Below are positions 25,262 to 39,072 of a DNA stretch of 64,000 bases, piece after piece. This DNA is from Selaginella tamariscina (taxonomy: Eukaryota; Streptophyta; Lycopodiopsida; Selaginellales; Selaginellaceae). The position numbers and the translations under genes are program-made. The stretch is taken from the NCBI GenBank assembly GCA_003024785.1, contig PUQB01000150.1:310001-374000 (forward strand), in the 5' to 3' direction. The notes under the pieces were generated by a model that was given only the letters and a program-made list of their open reading frames with translations, had not been told where the DNA came from and made no database searches. Numbering within the stretch: position 1 is the stretch's first letter; each line of letters starts with the position of its first letter.

Positions 25262-27480
25262 TTACTTGTATAACGCCTTATCACCCAATCTTTGATGTAC
25301 AACTTGCTCCTGTACCAACAATGTCTTGCTATCTTGGAACTCATTGAAACTTAATCTTGTTCTAGTAGAAAAAGCATTTTGAGTGGTGTTTTTGGGTAGT
25401 TTAGGTACAATAGTGTACTTGTATTCCGGTCTGTGAGAGTTGTTTTGCTTCATTAAGCTGGAAGAACTTCTTTTACGACATCTAGTTTCCTTTTCAATGA
25501 CCTGGCTGCTCAACGGGATTCTTATTTCCGGAGCGACATCCTCAACTAGGCTGATTATCTCAGATGTTGTCAACTTGCTATTACTATGTGCCGTATATTT
25601 AGCAATCAAATCATTCATTGATGGTCCTGACCCACTGTGGTGTCTATTGGAGGAGGTGTGTCCCCTTAAACACTTAAAAACGCATTGACAAGGTCAAGAC
25701 GAGTGGCTTCAACAATGTCCACCTTTATGTTCCCCACTCCGGCATTATGTTTCCAATTGGAATGACTTGGTTCAACAATGTTCGTTGATGGCACAAGAGC
25801 TTTCTATTCATTTGAACCTTGTAATTACATTTTAACGTAAAGTTATGACATATCAACAACAATTGTGTACATGCAAAGTATGCCTGCTCCAATGATTCTT
25901 CCATTCCATCCACTAAGATAGCTAGGTATTCAACTTCCTCAAGTCTTTCTTTGCTGCATTTCCTGTGGTCCAAAATACACGGAACATGTTCACAATTTTC
26001 ACCTGATCCTTTGCACATTCCGCTTCAACCAGCTTCTTGCACAACTCCATATGTTCATAACGAGAAGAAGGATAAATGTACTTCTGTATGTGTTGTCAAA
26101 GACTCATGGTGAAGTGGAAATAACATCCACGCTCAAGGACCACATTATCACCAAAAACATTTCTCACAACAATCCAACCAACCGCAACCTCATCTCTCAT
26201 AAATTCTTTGATTTGTGGCGCAATGAAACTTGAACGAACTACTAGGCTGATCAACTTTTTCCAACACAATTCGTGAGCTTCAACATTCTCCATTTTTATT
26301 TTGCATATAGCAACCGTAAGTATAAAAAATTATACGAAATGAGTTGCACTCACTTGTGATTGTAAACGAAGATATCCATTGTACTCCATTTGTAAACTCT
26401 ATGTGTATGATCAAAACAAAGGTAAGCATCCTCAAGATCTCCACTTGGCCACAGTCTGTTGATAAGATGAACACTTGAGTTCTCGCCTACAGAAGACATT
26501 CTGAATACATGTGGAACTTCCAAAGAACTTTGCCCGGGAATATTAAAGACTCCAGAAAAGGCCATCACAAACATTTCTTCATTTATAACAAACCATTTAA
26601 TCCCTCCGATTCACATGTCGCCCTTTTTTTGGCATTGTAAACAACATTATGTATCCTAAACCAAAAAATTTTAAAATATCCAGATTTGAATAGTGTTCCA
26701 AAACACCGACACCAAGGATTTGGAGGGGCACATGTTATCCTCACAAATTATAAACCTCGGCACTAAGATGAACAGTGTTGACCGCCATGCCCATGAACAA
26801 CAAGTGATCACATACATATAAAATCCTCGGTGTCGAGGACCATGGGTAACAATCGTCGAGTATAATAAAACAATAATCAAAGGTGACTTACCTCTTGTTA
26901 TTCATGAGTGGAACAAGTTTTTCAGGAATATTATTGAGTTCAGACCCCTTTAGTGTTGTAGCTCTCGACACATTATTCTTCATCAGACGAGCAAAGACTA
27001 TGTCGGAAGCAATGTCCATTGTGATAGACCCTGCATAAGCTCAAGGGGTTAGTACAACATGTTTTTCAGCCTTCTTCATCAACGATTCCCTAACGATCCC
27101 AGAAACACTCGGAGACACTGGGTGCTTGTGCGTGCCTATATGAATCATCAAACGAGACATTGTAATGTTAGAAGAGATGACAGTATACTTTGTGGCATCA
27201 CATGTGTTCCTACATTCCAACTGCAAACCACAGTATTTGCAACATAGCTTTGCTTCCCTGGGGGTTATTGGACCGACTCTTGGCCTTGATTGCAAAGTAT
27301 ACTTCTAGAATTGTTGGTTTTGTCTCTGCTTATGGCTATGAAAAGAGCATCCCGAGTTTACACAAGCAAGATGGCCACTGCATTAGCTGATACAAATAGA
27401 ACTAGTGAAATCCTTTCACATTGAGTCGTTGCTCCTTGTCCACATGTGGCCATTGTCTTTCTACCTCATACCTTCAGTTG
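25262..27480 (-). pseudogene. MULE-like transposase relative, exon-structured and degraded
   Basis: Read on the minus strand, 27295-27041 gives a Cys/His region (CCKYCGLQLEC ... IHIGTHKHPVSP) like the zinc-binding domain of FLYWCH/WRKY-GCM1-type transposase proteins. Next is a segment near 27060-26890 ending at a good donor (NNKR|GTAAGT). Then 26580-26344 carries INEEMFVMAFSG-like sequence up to WSTMDIFVYNHK. Then 26293-26096 has FMRDEVAVGWIVVRNVF and CYFHFTMSL, which resembles the core of MULE-type transposases (D and CxxH area). The C-terminal parts are 26018-25725 and 25618-25262, a basic Ser-rich tail. Frames are broken in places. Family assignment is by remembered pattern only. No terminal inverted repeats were found. 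Confidence 0.45.
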
Positions 27481-28379
27481 GTTGTGTTCCTGCAAGTGTT
27501 AGAGGGGGTAGTTTGAACACAATGTTACCATCCTAAGTAGTATGTATTTCATCGCACAAATTTCTTTAGCAAATGATAAACAACTATTGTGCAATGTGAT
27601 TTTTCTTAATTAACAAATCATATAGTGAATGTTTGTCATAGGAACCATTGCTTCTTGTTGAATTTCACCTATTAAAAAAATAATTAAAACACAAATTGAA
27701 CAATAAGTAGTATTTACCCTTAACATTATGGACATTTTCATTGTGTAGAGATTCTCCAAATGTAGTTTCTAAGTTAATGATTTTTATATATCTTCATTCC
27801 AAGCAATAAAGAACTCATGGCCTTGAGATGGGTTCAAAAAGTAAAACATTAGAATTTATTTGAATCACCTTTGTGAGATCATAATTAACACGCTAAGAGA
27901 GATTTAATTTGCAATGGTTGGGAATGTTAAAATTTGCATGCGAAACAGAGCTATAAAAATGAAAAACAGATCCCTGTTGAAAATCATATATCCTGTTATA
28001 ATTTTTTAAGAAATCATATATCCTGTTATAATTTTTTAAGAAGATATGTATTTGAGACATGACAAATGACGAAAAACAATGAATCAAAACCTAAAACAGG
28101 AAGTGCAAATTCTAATAGATTGACATTAATCTTTTGAGTTAACAAATTAATTTCACTAAAATCATTTGATTAAGATTTTTAATTAGGAAATTTTTGTACC
28201 ATAGATTTTAATTGTTGGAACGAATTTATGAAGAGTAAAATGATTTTATATTAACTCCATATCAGAAGTTAGACATTATCGAATTTATATTAATGTAGAA
28301 AATATATGCTAAAGTACAGACTTGTTAACACCAACATTACATCATTGTAGAACAAGTGGTGGCCATTCACAGTGACACA
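27481..28379. other. AT-rich intergenic DNA
   Basis: Nothing is recognisable except the 30-bp direct repeat at 27981-28040. Confidence 0.5.
27981..28040. repeat. Exact 30-bp tandem duplication
   Basis: Two identical adjacent copies (27981-28010 and 28011-28040), each starting AAATCATATATCCTG and ending ATTTTTTAAG. A recent slippage event. Confidence 0.95.
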
Positions 28380-30199
28380 TGTGGGGATGTATATATATTT
28401 TCTAGCAGCTAGGGTTGCCCTAGATCTAGGGTTTTTCCACCACGGTTTCTTTTTCTCATCCAGGGTTTCTTCTTCTTCTTCTTCACCAAGGTTTTCTTCT
28501 TCTTCTTTCTTCACCAAGGTTTCTTCTTCTCAATCCTTATTTTTCAATTCTCAATTCTTAATCCGCAATTAAGTTTATTCTCCAGGCGATCTCTACCCCA
28601 CGCTTGAATCTCACAAGGTGTAGTAACTCTCTCTGCTCATATGTCTCTATATGTATGTCACTTTCTCCCTTAGCCTTTATTTTAATGTTTATTTGTATTT
28701 GTGAACGTCTCCATGTCGATGTATATGTTTGTTGTCTTTGTATATTTCTCTTTATCTCTTATTCTCTTTTTGTTTATGTCTTTGTCTCTTATAAGGTCTT
28801 TATTTGTCTAGTCTCATGTCCCATAGTCTTCTGCGTCTCTGTCTCTATCTCTATCTCTGTTTGTCTATGTCAATCTCTCTATATTTGTTCCTTTGTTATT
28901 TGTTCATGTCTATATTTGTTCCTATGTCAATACTTATTTCTCTTTCACTGTATATCACTGTATACCAAAAATATTTTTTTATTTTTTCTATATTTTTAAT
29001 ACATGTCACGGCACCCACATAGCTCTGCAACATCCTTGGCATCGAGGAATTTATAAAACTCAATTCTTAAAATGTTTTTACATGAGACAATGGTGAGAAA
29101 ACAAGCACAACCATTTACACAGATTGCTGCCTCCCATCCACCAGTTCCACATGATGACACAGTTCTTGTACAAGATCAGGTTATGTTATCTGCCATTTTT
29201 GTTTGCACCCCCCTTTCAGACATGCTTGACGGTCTTGAAAAGAAATCCTTCGGTAATTTGCCACACATTCCATTAATACTACTGAGGGAAAATGAGCAAG
29301 TGAGGGCAATCACAAGGAACCGAAATGAGCTTATGGATTCTTTTTAAACAGAATGGCTACATAAGCACGACTTTCGTGGTTACTATCGGACATGAATTGT
29401 CTGTTATTGAAAAATAGGCCATCTTAGATCATAGGTATTGGGGAGACATCTACTGGTCATTTTGGGATCAATGTCGGTATGTACCTGATCTAGCTAGTAT
29501 AGTCGACAAAACATTCGATGTCTAAGATGGGAACCACCGCCTCCAGTGGCTACATATCATTGAGAGTGAAAAGCCTTTATGTAACGACCCATCGTTCCAT
29601 GTTTGCATCAAATATCATTTTGCTAAAAATTACTGACAATTCACAAAGAGTGCCACTGATCAACGCGTTAAAAAGAACAAACGAGTAAGAATATTATGTA
29701 GAGAATATCAAATATTTAAAAAACTTATTTTTTAGGGTTCTGACTATACATCACATTCCAATGGAGCTACCTCAAAGACTATATGCTCTAAGGCAGTGTA
29801 AGAGGTATGGTAATTTTGAGTACTACCTCCGATCCATCTCGCCGGAGGACAGAAAAATCATTAACAAGGAGCGACAAGGTCAAGAGAACCACCTGGTTCC
29901 TTACCAAAGGCAACACACATGTTCTTTCTGTTTGAGATATGTATTAATGTTTTTATTATTATTTACCATAGTAATTTCCTTGGCATCGAGGTTTTTTTTA
30001 GTCCAACATGTCTTTAAATTGTAATGTCTTTTCACTTGGAGTCGGAATATAAACAGGATGAGAAGAAAAGGATCGATTCACTTATGTCAAAGGGACTATG
30101 CACACAAGTTAACATTCAAAAGGAGAAGGCCACCGTGAGGAACAACTGGATGACAGTCATGGGCAAATACTTCTCCATAATCGACGAGGACATCAACGG
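28380..30199 (+). pseudogene. Second ParB-like gene, 5' part, interrupted by element B
   Basis: A typical plant leader (CTAGGGTTTTT, then CTT-rich DNA) at 28420-28560 is followed by a probable intron and a coding start near ATG 29089. The frame 29072-29347 is Gln/Pro-rich, then LSAIFVCTPLSDMLDGLEKK. The strongest match is the single frame of about 29365-29692 with DGNHRLQWLHIIE, a clear ParB-type motif. That frame is interrupted by stops at 29415 (TAG), 29523 (TAA) and 29634 (TGA). Frames 29761-30024 (MELPQRLYALRQC) and 30024-30199 follow. The chain stops at 30199, where element B begins, and resumes at 51978. Confidence 0.6.
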
Positions 30200-31987
30200 T
30201 GTCATAGTTTTTACTCTAACTCTTTGCTTTTACTTTAGAAGTTGACTGTTGTTACCTACTAAGTCCGTTGATAGACCCTAGATGTAGTAGGAAATAGGCC
30301 CACTTAGTGCACTTGGGTATCTAATGATGGTCCGGTTGGGTGTCATTAGGTATTTGCAGGAAACTCGAAGCGAAGCTAGAACTTATCTTTTAGAAAGCCC
30401 CCTCTTGGCGATTCATGTTGGATTTCTGGTTGGCTCTCGTGAGTTCGGCATGTCAGATATGGTTAGAAACACCCCTAGGGTTGACCCAACCCCACTCCCT
30501 AAACCCCTTGGGGTAGGGTTTAGGGGTTGATGGGGTCAATTAGGTAAACTCACCATCTCTTTTGCATTGGGGATAGGTTTTCGTGCCAACCCACTTATTA
30601 GAACAGCACTTTAGGGGGGGTGGCTCCATCATAGAAATAAGGTAGAGTAGGTGTGGGGCAAGTAGGCCAGAGACTGAGAGGTCTCTTGTTCCTTCCTCCC
30701 CGCCGGCATGGGCTCGTCTCATGTCGTCAAGGCATACTCGCTATGCTGCCGTGTCCCACTCGCTCGCTAGGTACGTCACACTTTAAAGGTAGCCTACCCT
30801 TATCGTTGGCAAATCTACACTGTTGTGCCTGGGTACACCGCATTCAGGGAGTTAGCCAACTCCTTTCATCTGGTAACCCGCTCGCACATTTGGGTAGTCG
30901 TTGAGGCTCTGCTTTAGCCTCCTCGTCCATGCCAAGCTGAGGGCAGCACTCACAGCTCAACTAGTCACACATCTTGACTCATAATGTGAGCATTGTCCAT
31001 GCACTTAACTAGCTGTGGGGTGAGCTCTCAGGCAGATAGGTACCTAAAGGGTATTTGAGTCTAGGCTCTAAGGGTTGGCATTTGGCATGCCACGATCGTG
31101 GCACCGAGTCTAACTCTTGTCTTTAAGGGGCTATAAAGATAGCCTTGTTTTGTGAAATGGTGCCACATGCCCATGTGACACTAGGATGGGTTTCATACAA
31201 GTGCAACACTCATGGCATGACCCACGGGGTTGTGCCTTGAGCCTAAGGCTGAGGGGTTGGTGAACATGGCAAGCACATGTTCGTATTCTAAGACAAGGGC
31301 CGAGCCTTGGGCATATGCCCAAGGGAGGTTAGGCCTCTTGGCCAAGTGTGCTTACTGGCACACATGGCTAGGGGTGTTCATCCTCAGGATGTGGGAGCAT
31401 GTCCAAGGGTTGAACAACCTAGGCTCCTTAGTGAAGTTCTTCCTAGACATATGCATGGTTCCCTCTAGGGAATAAGGGTTAGAGTTTCCCAACCTTAGCC
31501 TCTAGGGAATGCTTAAGGGATCACTCATGCCCACTGACTGCGAACACTCGTGTGTTCTCTAGGTACTAACCCTAGAGCCAGGATATGACTTGGCCACTCA
31601 AACCCTTAGGGGTTAGTTATGGGTCAAGATACCCCTCGTCGTCATTTAGGGGTTGTACTTGACTGAGGGTGATTCCTCAAGATGTAGGGTGATGCTTTAG
31701 CCCTATTGAGGGTATGTGTGGAACACACATCTCCTTGATCAAGGTTAGGGCTAGGGCAGGACTTAAGTCTGCTAGGGTTATCCCTCAGGGTTCTAAGGGT
31801 AGACACTCTAAGGAGGCTTAGGCTAAAACCCTAAGTCTCTTATCCACTTGGGCATTAGAGTATGACCTTAGGGTCATTAGGGTTGTCCTAGAAGACTTAG
31901 CATTGCTCACACAGGGTTATAATGCTGAATGGACGCCTGGTAGCCACGTGTTGCCACGTGTTGGCCCTTCGGGTAAAAACTCTAACA
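30200..31987 (+). repeat. Element B 5' LTR
   Basis: 1,788 bp. Contains the short G-tract near 30616, the TATA-like CATAGAAATAAGG and telobox-like AACCCTA motifs. It lacks the 84-bp insertion found in the 3' copy. Confidence 0.9.
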
Positions 31988-34900
31988 TTTGGTATTAGAG
32001 CAATGTTTTACGATTGGTAGGATTACCTAAGGTTATTGAGTATTTGAAATACTTTGATAATTTTCGATTAATAAGTCTGTATTCTGCATAGAACTTGGCC
32101 CTGTGACGTTGTCTTTTCAAAGAACACTTTCTTGAAGAGTCGACGTGAGATTTTAGAGTCAAGTCCATGAAGCCTTATTGCTGGGCGATGGGTATGGACT
32201 CTAGTGTCGGGGTAGTACTCGGAAGGCAACCTCCATGTTGCTTGACAAGGTTACGTAACCTAACACTTCCATAGGATGTGATGAGTTAGTTTGTTCTAGC
32301 TTACAAACTAAGTCTTGGAAAGTGGGTCATGTGATGATCCAAGTTTATACTCTTTTGAAAATTTTTCTTTAAGGTGTATGGACTTGAAATAACACATGAT
32401 TATGGAAACGTGACAGTATTCATTGAGTTTTGACTTAGGTTAAAATTCAATGTTGTTTTCGGCAATAGTGTTCAAATGGGGAAAGACTTATGTCTCAATA
32501 TACGTTTTGACTCTGAGCAAAAATGTGTACTTAGACATGAGAATGAACTAGATTTTGAACGTGTGAAACGAGTTCTCATTATAGCACATGTTTTTATAGG
32601 CAAGCTATAGTGTTGATCTTATGATTGAGTTGAGATGTGTTAACATATGTTAAATATGTTAATCAAGTAAAATCGGCAATGGATTCAAAAAACTATCTAA
32701 TGTTTGCAGTGTTTCGATGATGCTAGCTACTAGTAACATTAGGTTGATTAGTTTACTGTAACACCTTAGTTATTTGTAAGCGCACACTTGGTGATTGAGG
32801 TTGGCTAAATTGGCTAGGATAGCTAAGGTTTTCAGCATATGTAGAATGTGATTATAATTCTGGGTTTTTATAAAATGACTTGCATTGTGAAGGCGTTCAG
32901 TGCACATATATGCATTTATTATTAACTTTAAACCTGAGCTTTATATCAGTTTTCTGCATTTTCGAAATCAAGTTAGAGGGTTGATTGGTTTGAGCTCTTG
33001 ATCAAGGGTGATTCCTTGATTAACAAGAGCATTGCGTTGAAGGTCCATCTTAAATGCACATTGTAACTAAAATGGGCATGTCTATAGTCTCATTTTTTAA
33101 TAATATTAACAATTTTAAATATTTAATTAGCATTTTTTAATATTAAAGAAATATTCTTTTAGAATAATATATGTTTTAAAGAAATATTTAAATATATATT
33201 TATTAAATAATTAATTAAGAATTAGAACTTAAGTATTAATTAATATTTATTTTTTATTCCCATTTTCCTATATCATGCCCATTTTAGTTACAACATGCAT
33301 TTAACTTGTAAACTTAGCGAGGCAACTTACTAATCTTATAAGTTAAGTTCATGAATGCCTATGATGGTAACATGTTCGAGTATATGGAGGTTTTAGTGCA
33401 TGCACCTCCTTAAGAGGTGATATTTGATGGGATTTGAAGGTTGGCATTAATCAAAATCGGTTTCTTGATTTTGCATTATGGTTGCAAATGTGGGTGTTCC
33501 GAAATTTACAAGTATGAATCTTCAGTTCCTTAAGATATCAAAAAGAGGGATTTCCTAACTCAAGATTTAATGGTGTTCCTTGAGCTCAGTGGCAAGATTA
33601 ATCTCAAGGTTAGGTGGTGCCTTGAGTTATTAGAATCGGTGTCAAGTCAATCGAAAATAAAGTCAAGAAGTTAGTCTCTCTTCTTGACATCACAATTCAA
33701 GAGTTCCTAATGTATCGTTCGGTGGTCGGTGTAAGAACCTGAGGTTTTCTATTGCCTCATTGATGAGATATTCATGTCATAAGCTTTGAAAGTATTTACG
33801 ACTATCTCTTTAAAATTAGTTATAAATAACTTTGTAAAGTATGGTATAATATCTGTTAAATATTAAGACAGGAACACTTAATATTGCAGCTTAATTATAA
33901 TCAAATGGAGTGGTCATAATTATAAGGTAAGACTCAAAATTTGGGTTTGACACTTTGATAGGCGATACTTTGGTGTTATAACTTGAAAAACACTTTCAAG
34001 TTAATTCGTGGATTGCTAAATGTTTAGAATGAGTATTAATGTATCTTAGCTCAATATATTGAACTAGATATCTTACTCAAGTTGCAGAATTTAATTGATT
34101 TATAAGATATAACACTTAAACATAACGTTAATATGACATTTCGGTATCATGATAGCGTTAGTGTAAAAATTAGTATCTTATTAAATCAGTTGAATGAACC
34201 AAACACTGATTGATGATTCCTTTGAGTCCTTGAACTGTTACTTAATGCATTATAATAATGTATTTCCATCTTAAAACTGAAGTTCGGGTAAATCAAGAAC
34301 TAATAATAACTACCTCATTTGATATTGATAATTCATATAGTTATGTTTAATAATGTAACTATATGTGTTCACGAGAACAAAGCACTTGAGTATGTGAAAT
34401 GTTTAACAAACCCATCACTTGTTAAACTCTGATCTTCAAGGTTAGTCGATGATCACGTGAGCAAAATATTATCAGTATTAAAAATGTAAAAGTTATATGA
34501 AGTAAGGTTGTTTGAAGATATTTCATAAACATTAATTGAATTAGACAATAAAGCATTACTTTTGAATTATTCAAAAGTAAGTTACTTTAATTAAATGATT
34601 CAAATTAATGACACTACTGTGTTTCAATATTAACTTATTGAAATCTTGTGTAATCAGTTGTACGAGTTGGAAAAGTATAATGTTATGATAATTTAATATT
34701 CGAGTTTAGGAAGACTCTTATTATAAAGCTGAAGTTTCTTAACTTAACTTTGGATTTAAGTTCTGTGAACTTAGTGAGATAAGGAGTTAGAATGCATCTA
34801 GTTGTTGTGCTCTCTGGGGAATGAGTACAATGTGAACGTGTCACTTAGGACACGTGATATCTAGAGAGGGTTGATTGAGGCACTAGATATGAGTTAGAAT

Positions 34901-35598
34901 CCGTGTTAAGTTACCTAGCTTATGTTCACTCCCAAAGGTGAGTCGGTGTTGCAAAATGTTGCATGTGAGGGATGCTTACCCTTACACTTGGTATCGGTTT
35001 CGTTCCGATATAAGTCTCACACTTATTTCTGTCGTAGCTATATACTAGCCTGGGAGTTGGTGGGGGGACCTAGAACAAGTGCGGGTAGATATGGTAGCAG
35101 ACCCTTGGAGAAAGGAGTGTTGAGAAAGCACTGAGGGATGTGGAAACTAATTTAAGCAGGAATACTTTGTCATGTGAGAATGTGGAAAGATTGAGAAATG
35201 TGGAGGGCATATGGTATTAAGGAATAAAGAGTGACCTTTGTTTCTTGTTAACCTAGGGGCCAGCAGACAATAGTAACTAGAAGCCTCCAATATAAATTTT
35301 AGTTACAGTAAAGAAATTAACCAACTTGTTGTCTGTGTTGGGTGATAGACTTTGCAAACGTGCAAAAGGTCTCTAAGTAGCTTCATGGTGCAGGTGGTGC
35401 CTCTGCTAGCTGGGTTATTCAACTCAGTGAACGATAGTTCTGAAGTACTAGTTTTGCGTAATGCAAGGGAAACTATGTGAACTGTAAATTGTGAAGCTGA
35501 CTCCGTAATGTTAGTTTTTGATTAATTTTTCTTTAACATTAATGTAGTCTTGGAGTTAGACGTCAACGAGGACATTGACATTTTTAAGATGGAGGGAG
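31988..35598 (+). other. Element B internal region, non-coding
   Basis: The primer-binding site at the left is followed by a leader resembling that of element C. After this comes AT-rich DNA with stops in all frames, and at the right a block (about 35240-35598) resembling the 3' region of C and A, ending in the polypurine tract. The middle shares segments with element A (for example TAGTGTTCAAATGGGGAAAG here, TAGTGTTCAAACGGGGAAAG in A). So it is a shared non-coding cargo rather than random decay. Confidence 0.8.
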
Positions 35599-37317
35599 TG
35601 TCATAGTTTTTACTCTGACTCTCTGCTTTTACTTTGGAAGTTGACTGTTGTTACCTACTGAGTCCCTTGACAGACCCAAGATGTAGTAGGAAATAGACGC
35701 TTAGTGCACTTAGGTATCTAGTGATGGTCTGGCCGGGTGTCATTAGGTATTGCAGGAAACTCTAAGTGAAGTTAGAACTTACCTTCTAGAAAGCCTCCTC
35801 TTAGCGATTGTGTCCCAGTTGGATTTTGGTTGGCTCCGGTGAGTTCGGTGTGTAAGATATGGTTAGAAACACCCCTAGGGTTGACCCAACCCCATGCCCT
35901 AAACCCCTTGGGGTAGGGTAGGTGTTGATGGGGTTCAATCAAGTAAACTCACCGTCTCTTTTGCATGGGGATAGGTTTTCCGTGCCAACCCACTTATTAG
36001 ACAACATTTTGGGGGGGGGGGGGGGTTGGCTCTGTCACATAAATAAGGTAGAGTAGGTGTGGGGCAAGTAGGCCAGAGACTGAGAGGTCTCTGGTTCCTT
36101 CCTCCCCGTCGGCATGGACTCATCTCATGTCGTCAAGACATACTCGCTATGCCGCCGTGACCCACTCGCCCGCTGGGTACGTCACACTTTAGGGGTAGCT
36201 GAACTCCTCCCACCAACTCTTTTTCCTCGATTTGACCCACCAGATGCTATAGTGCCGGTTGAACGCTGCTATAAGCTTATCCTTGTTATTGGCAAATCTG
36301 CACTGTTGTGCCCGGGTACGCCGCATCTAGGGAGTTAGCCAACTCCATTCGTCTGATAACCCGCTCGCACATCTGGGTAGTCGTTGAGGCTTTGCTTTGG
36401 CCTCCTCGTCCATGCCAAGCTAAGGACATCACTCACAACTCAACCGGTCATGCATCCTGACTCACAATGTGAGCATTGTCCGTGCACTTAACTAGCTGTG
36501 GGGGTGAGCTCTCAGGCAGACAGGTCCTAAAGGGTATCTGAGTCTGGGCTCTAAGGGTTGGCATTTGGCGTGCCACGATCATGGCACCGGGTCTGACTCT
36601 TGTCTTTAAGGGGGCTATAAAGATAGCCTTGTCTTGTGAAACGGTGCCACACGCCCATGTGACACTAGGATGGGTTTCATACAAGTGCAACACTCATGGC
36701 ATGACCCACGGGGTTGTGCCTCGGGCCTAAGGCCAAGGGGTTCATGAACCTAGCAAACACATGTTCGTGTTCTAAGACAAGGGCCGAGCCTTGGGCATAT
36801 GCCCAAGGGAGGTTAGTCTCTTGACCAAGTGTGCTTACTGGCACACATGGCTAGGGGTGTTCATCCTCAGGATGTGGGAGCATGTCCAAGGGTTGAACAA
36901 CCTAGACTCCTTAGTGAAGTTCTTCCTAAACATAGGCATGGTTCCCTCTAGGGAATAAGGGTTAGAGTTTCCCAACCTTAGCGTCTAGGGAATGCTTAAG
37001 GGATCACTCATGCTCACTGATTGTGGACACTCGTGTGTTCTCTAAGTACTAACCCTAGAGCCAGGATATGACTTGGCCACTCAAACCTTTAGGGGTTAGT
37101 TGTGGGTCAAGATACCCCTCGTCATCATTTAGGGGTTGTACTTGATTGAGGGTGATTCCTTAAGGGTGATGCTTTACCTATTGAGGGTATGTGTGGAACA
37201 CACGTCTCCTTGATCGGGGTTAGGGCATGAGCATGTCTAGGTCTCCTAGGGCAGGACCCTAAGTCTGCTAGGGTTATCCCTCATGGTTTTGAGGGTAGAC
37301 ACTCTAAGGAAGCTTAC
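35599..37317 (+). repeat. Element B 3' LTR, left portion
   Basis: Interrupted by element A at the duplicated CTTAC (37313-37317 and 51807-51811) and completed by 51812-51972. It differs from the 5' LTR by scattered substitutions, a longer G-tract (about 36011-36025) and an 84-bp insertion near 36197-36284. Confidence 0.9.
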
Positions 37318-39072
37318 TGTCATAGTTTTTTACTATGACTCGACCCTTTACTTTGGACATTGATTGTTATTACCTACTGTACTATGTTGATGGACCCTAG
37401 ATGTAGTAGGAAACAGGCCCGCTTAGTGCAATTGGGTATCTAGTGATGGTCGGCCGGGTGTCATTAGGTATTTGCAGGAAACTCTAAGCGAAGCTAGAAC
37501 TTACTTTCTAAAAACCCAGCCCTAATTTTGACGTCTTGAATAGGCTGATTGATCTTTGCAGATGAGTTCGGCGTGTTAAGTAGGGTTAGGAACACCCCTA
37601 GGGTTGACCTAACCCTAGGGTTGCCCTAACCCATGCCCTAAACCCCCCCCCCTTGGGTAGGGTTTAGGGGTAGGAGTAAGGGTGAGTTATAGGCTCATAT
37701 TGTTAATTTATCTAAGGGGCTAAAATTCAGTGCCAACCCACTTACACATATAAGAAAAGAGGGGGGGGGGCTCCGTCACATAAATAAGGTAGAGTATATG
37801 TAGGAGAGCTCCTGGTTCATGACTGAGTTCGTTGCTCTTTTGCCAGTGCAAGCTTCAGCTTGTGTCCTTAAGGTACAACCCTCTGTTGTGCTGCTCTAAC
37901 TTCCAGGTGCCAGGGGTACGTCTCACCTTCAGGGTAGCTTACCCTTAACGTTGGCAAATCCATGCCTGGGAGGTCTTGTGCGAATGCGCATTCCAAGAGG
38001 CAGAGGTAGAGGTAGAGGCTTATCTCCAGCGTCCTCCCCATATCAAGCTAGGTGTAGCACTCACGACCAAGCAAGGCACATCCGTGTCCTTGTCCAACTG
38101 TGGGGTGAGATCTTGTTTAACAGGTTCACATTACCAGTTCCTGAGGGTTCACTAAAGGGGTTCTAGAGTTGGGATTTAGGAGTCACGTTTGTGGCACTTG
38201 GTGCAACTCTTGAATCTAAGGCTATGGCATGATAGCCACATCAGGGAAGGCAGTGTCACATGAAGATGTGACACTGGGCTAGACGTCACGCGATACAACG
38301 CCTAAGACACACCCTTTGGGGTTGTGTTATGGGCTTGTCGCCAAGGGGTTGGATACTTTAACAAACAGACATGCTCGTGCTCGCACTAGGGAGCTAAGCC
38401 TTGGGCATTTGCTCAAGGGAGGTTAGGTCTCGTAACCAGGTGTGCTTAGGCACACTTGGCTAGGGGAGTGTCCTTCTTGGAATCCAGGGGTTGAACAACC
38501 TAAGCTCATTAGCAAAAGCCCTATCATGAGACACTCGCAAAGTCATGTACTTAGGGTTATCCAAACCTAGCCTTAGGGAGTTTGCTTAGCAGAACACTCG
38601 TGTCCACCTACGACGCACACTCGTGTCCTCACTAAGTACTAGTCCTAGGTCTAGGGTATGACTTAGCCACTCAAACCCTTAGGGGTTAGTCGTGGGTACC
38701 CCTTGTCGCCCTAAAGGGGTTGTACTCCTGGATGAGGGTGATTCTCAAGGGGTAAGTGACGATGCCTTAGCTCTGTCATGGGGGTATGTGTGGAACACAC
38801 GTTTCCTTGATGGGGGTTAGGGCATGAGTTTGTCTAGGTCTTCTAGGGCAAGACCCTAAGTCAACTAAGGTTATCCCTCAAGGGTTTTGGGGTAGACATT
38901 CTAGGGAGACTTAGGCTAAACCCTAAAGTCTCCTGTCCACTTGGGCATTAGAGTCTAACCCTAGGGGTCGTTGGGGTTGTTCTAGGAAACTTAGCGTTGA
39001 TCACACAGGGTGATGATGCCAAATGGTCACCTGGCAACCACGTGTTAGCCCTTTGGGTTAAAACTCTGACAA
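37318..39072 (+). repeat. Element A 5' LTR
   Basis: 1,755 bp and very similar to 50067-51806, suggesting a fairly recent insertion. Carries the G-tract (about 37762) plus CATAAATAAGG and several CCCTAGGGTT motifs near 37606-37650. Confidence 0.92.

Noticed and set aside
28604..28999. 131-codon Ser/Cys/Leu/Ile-rich frame resembling a membrane protein
   Set aside because: Made of TCTCTATC/TTTGTC pyrimidine-rich intron-like sequence; low complexity and no conserved motif.
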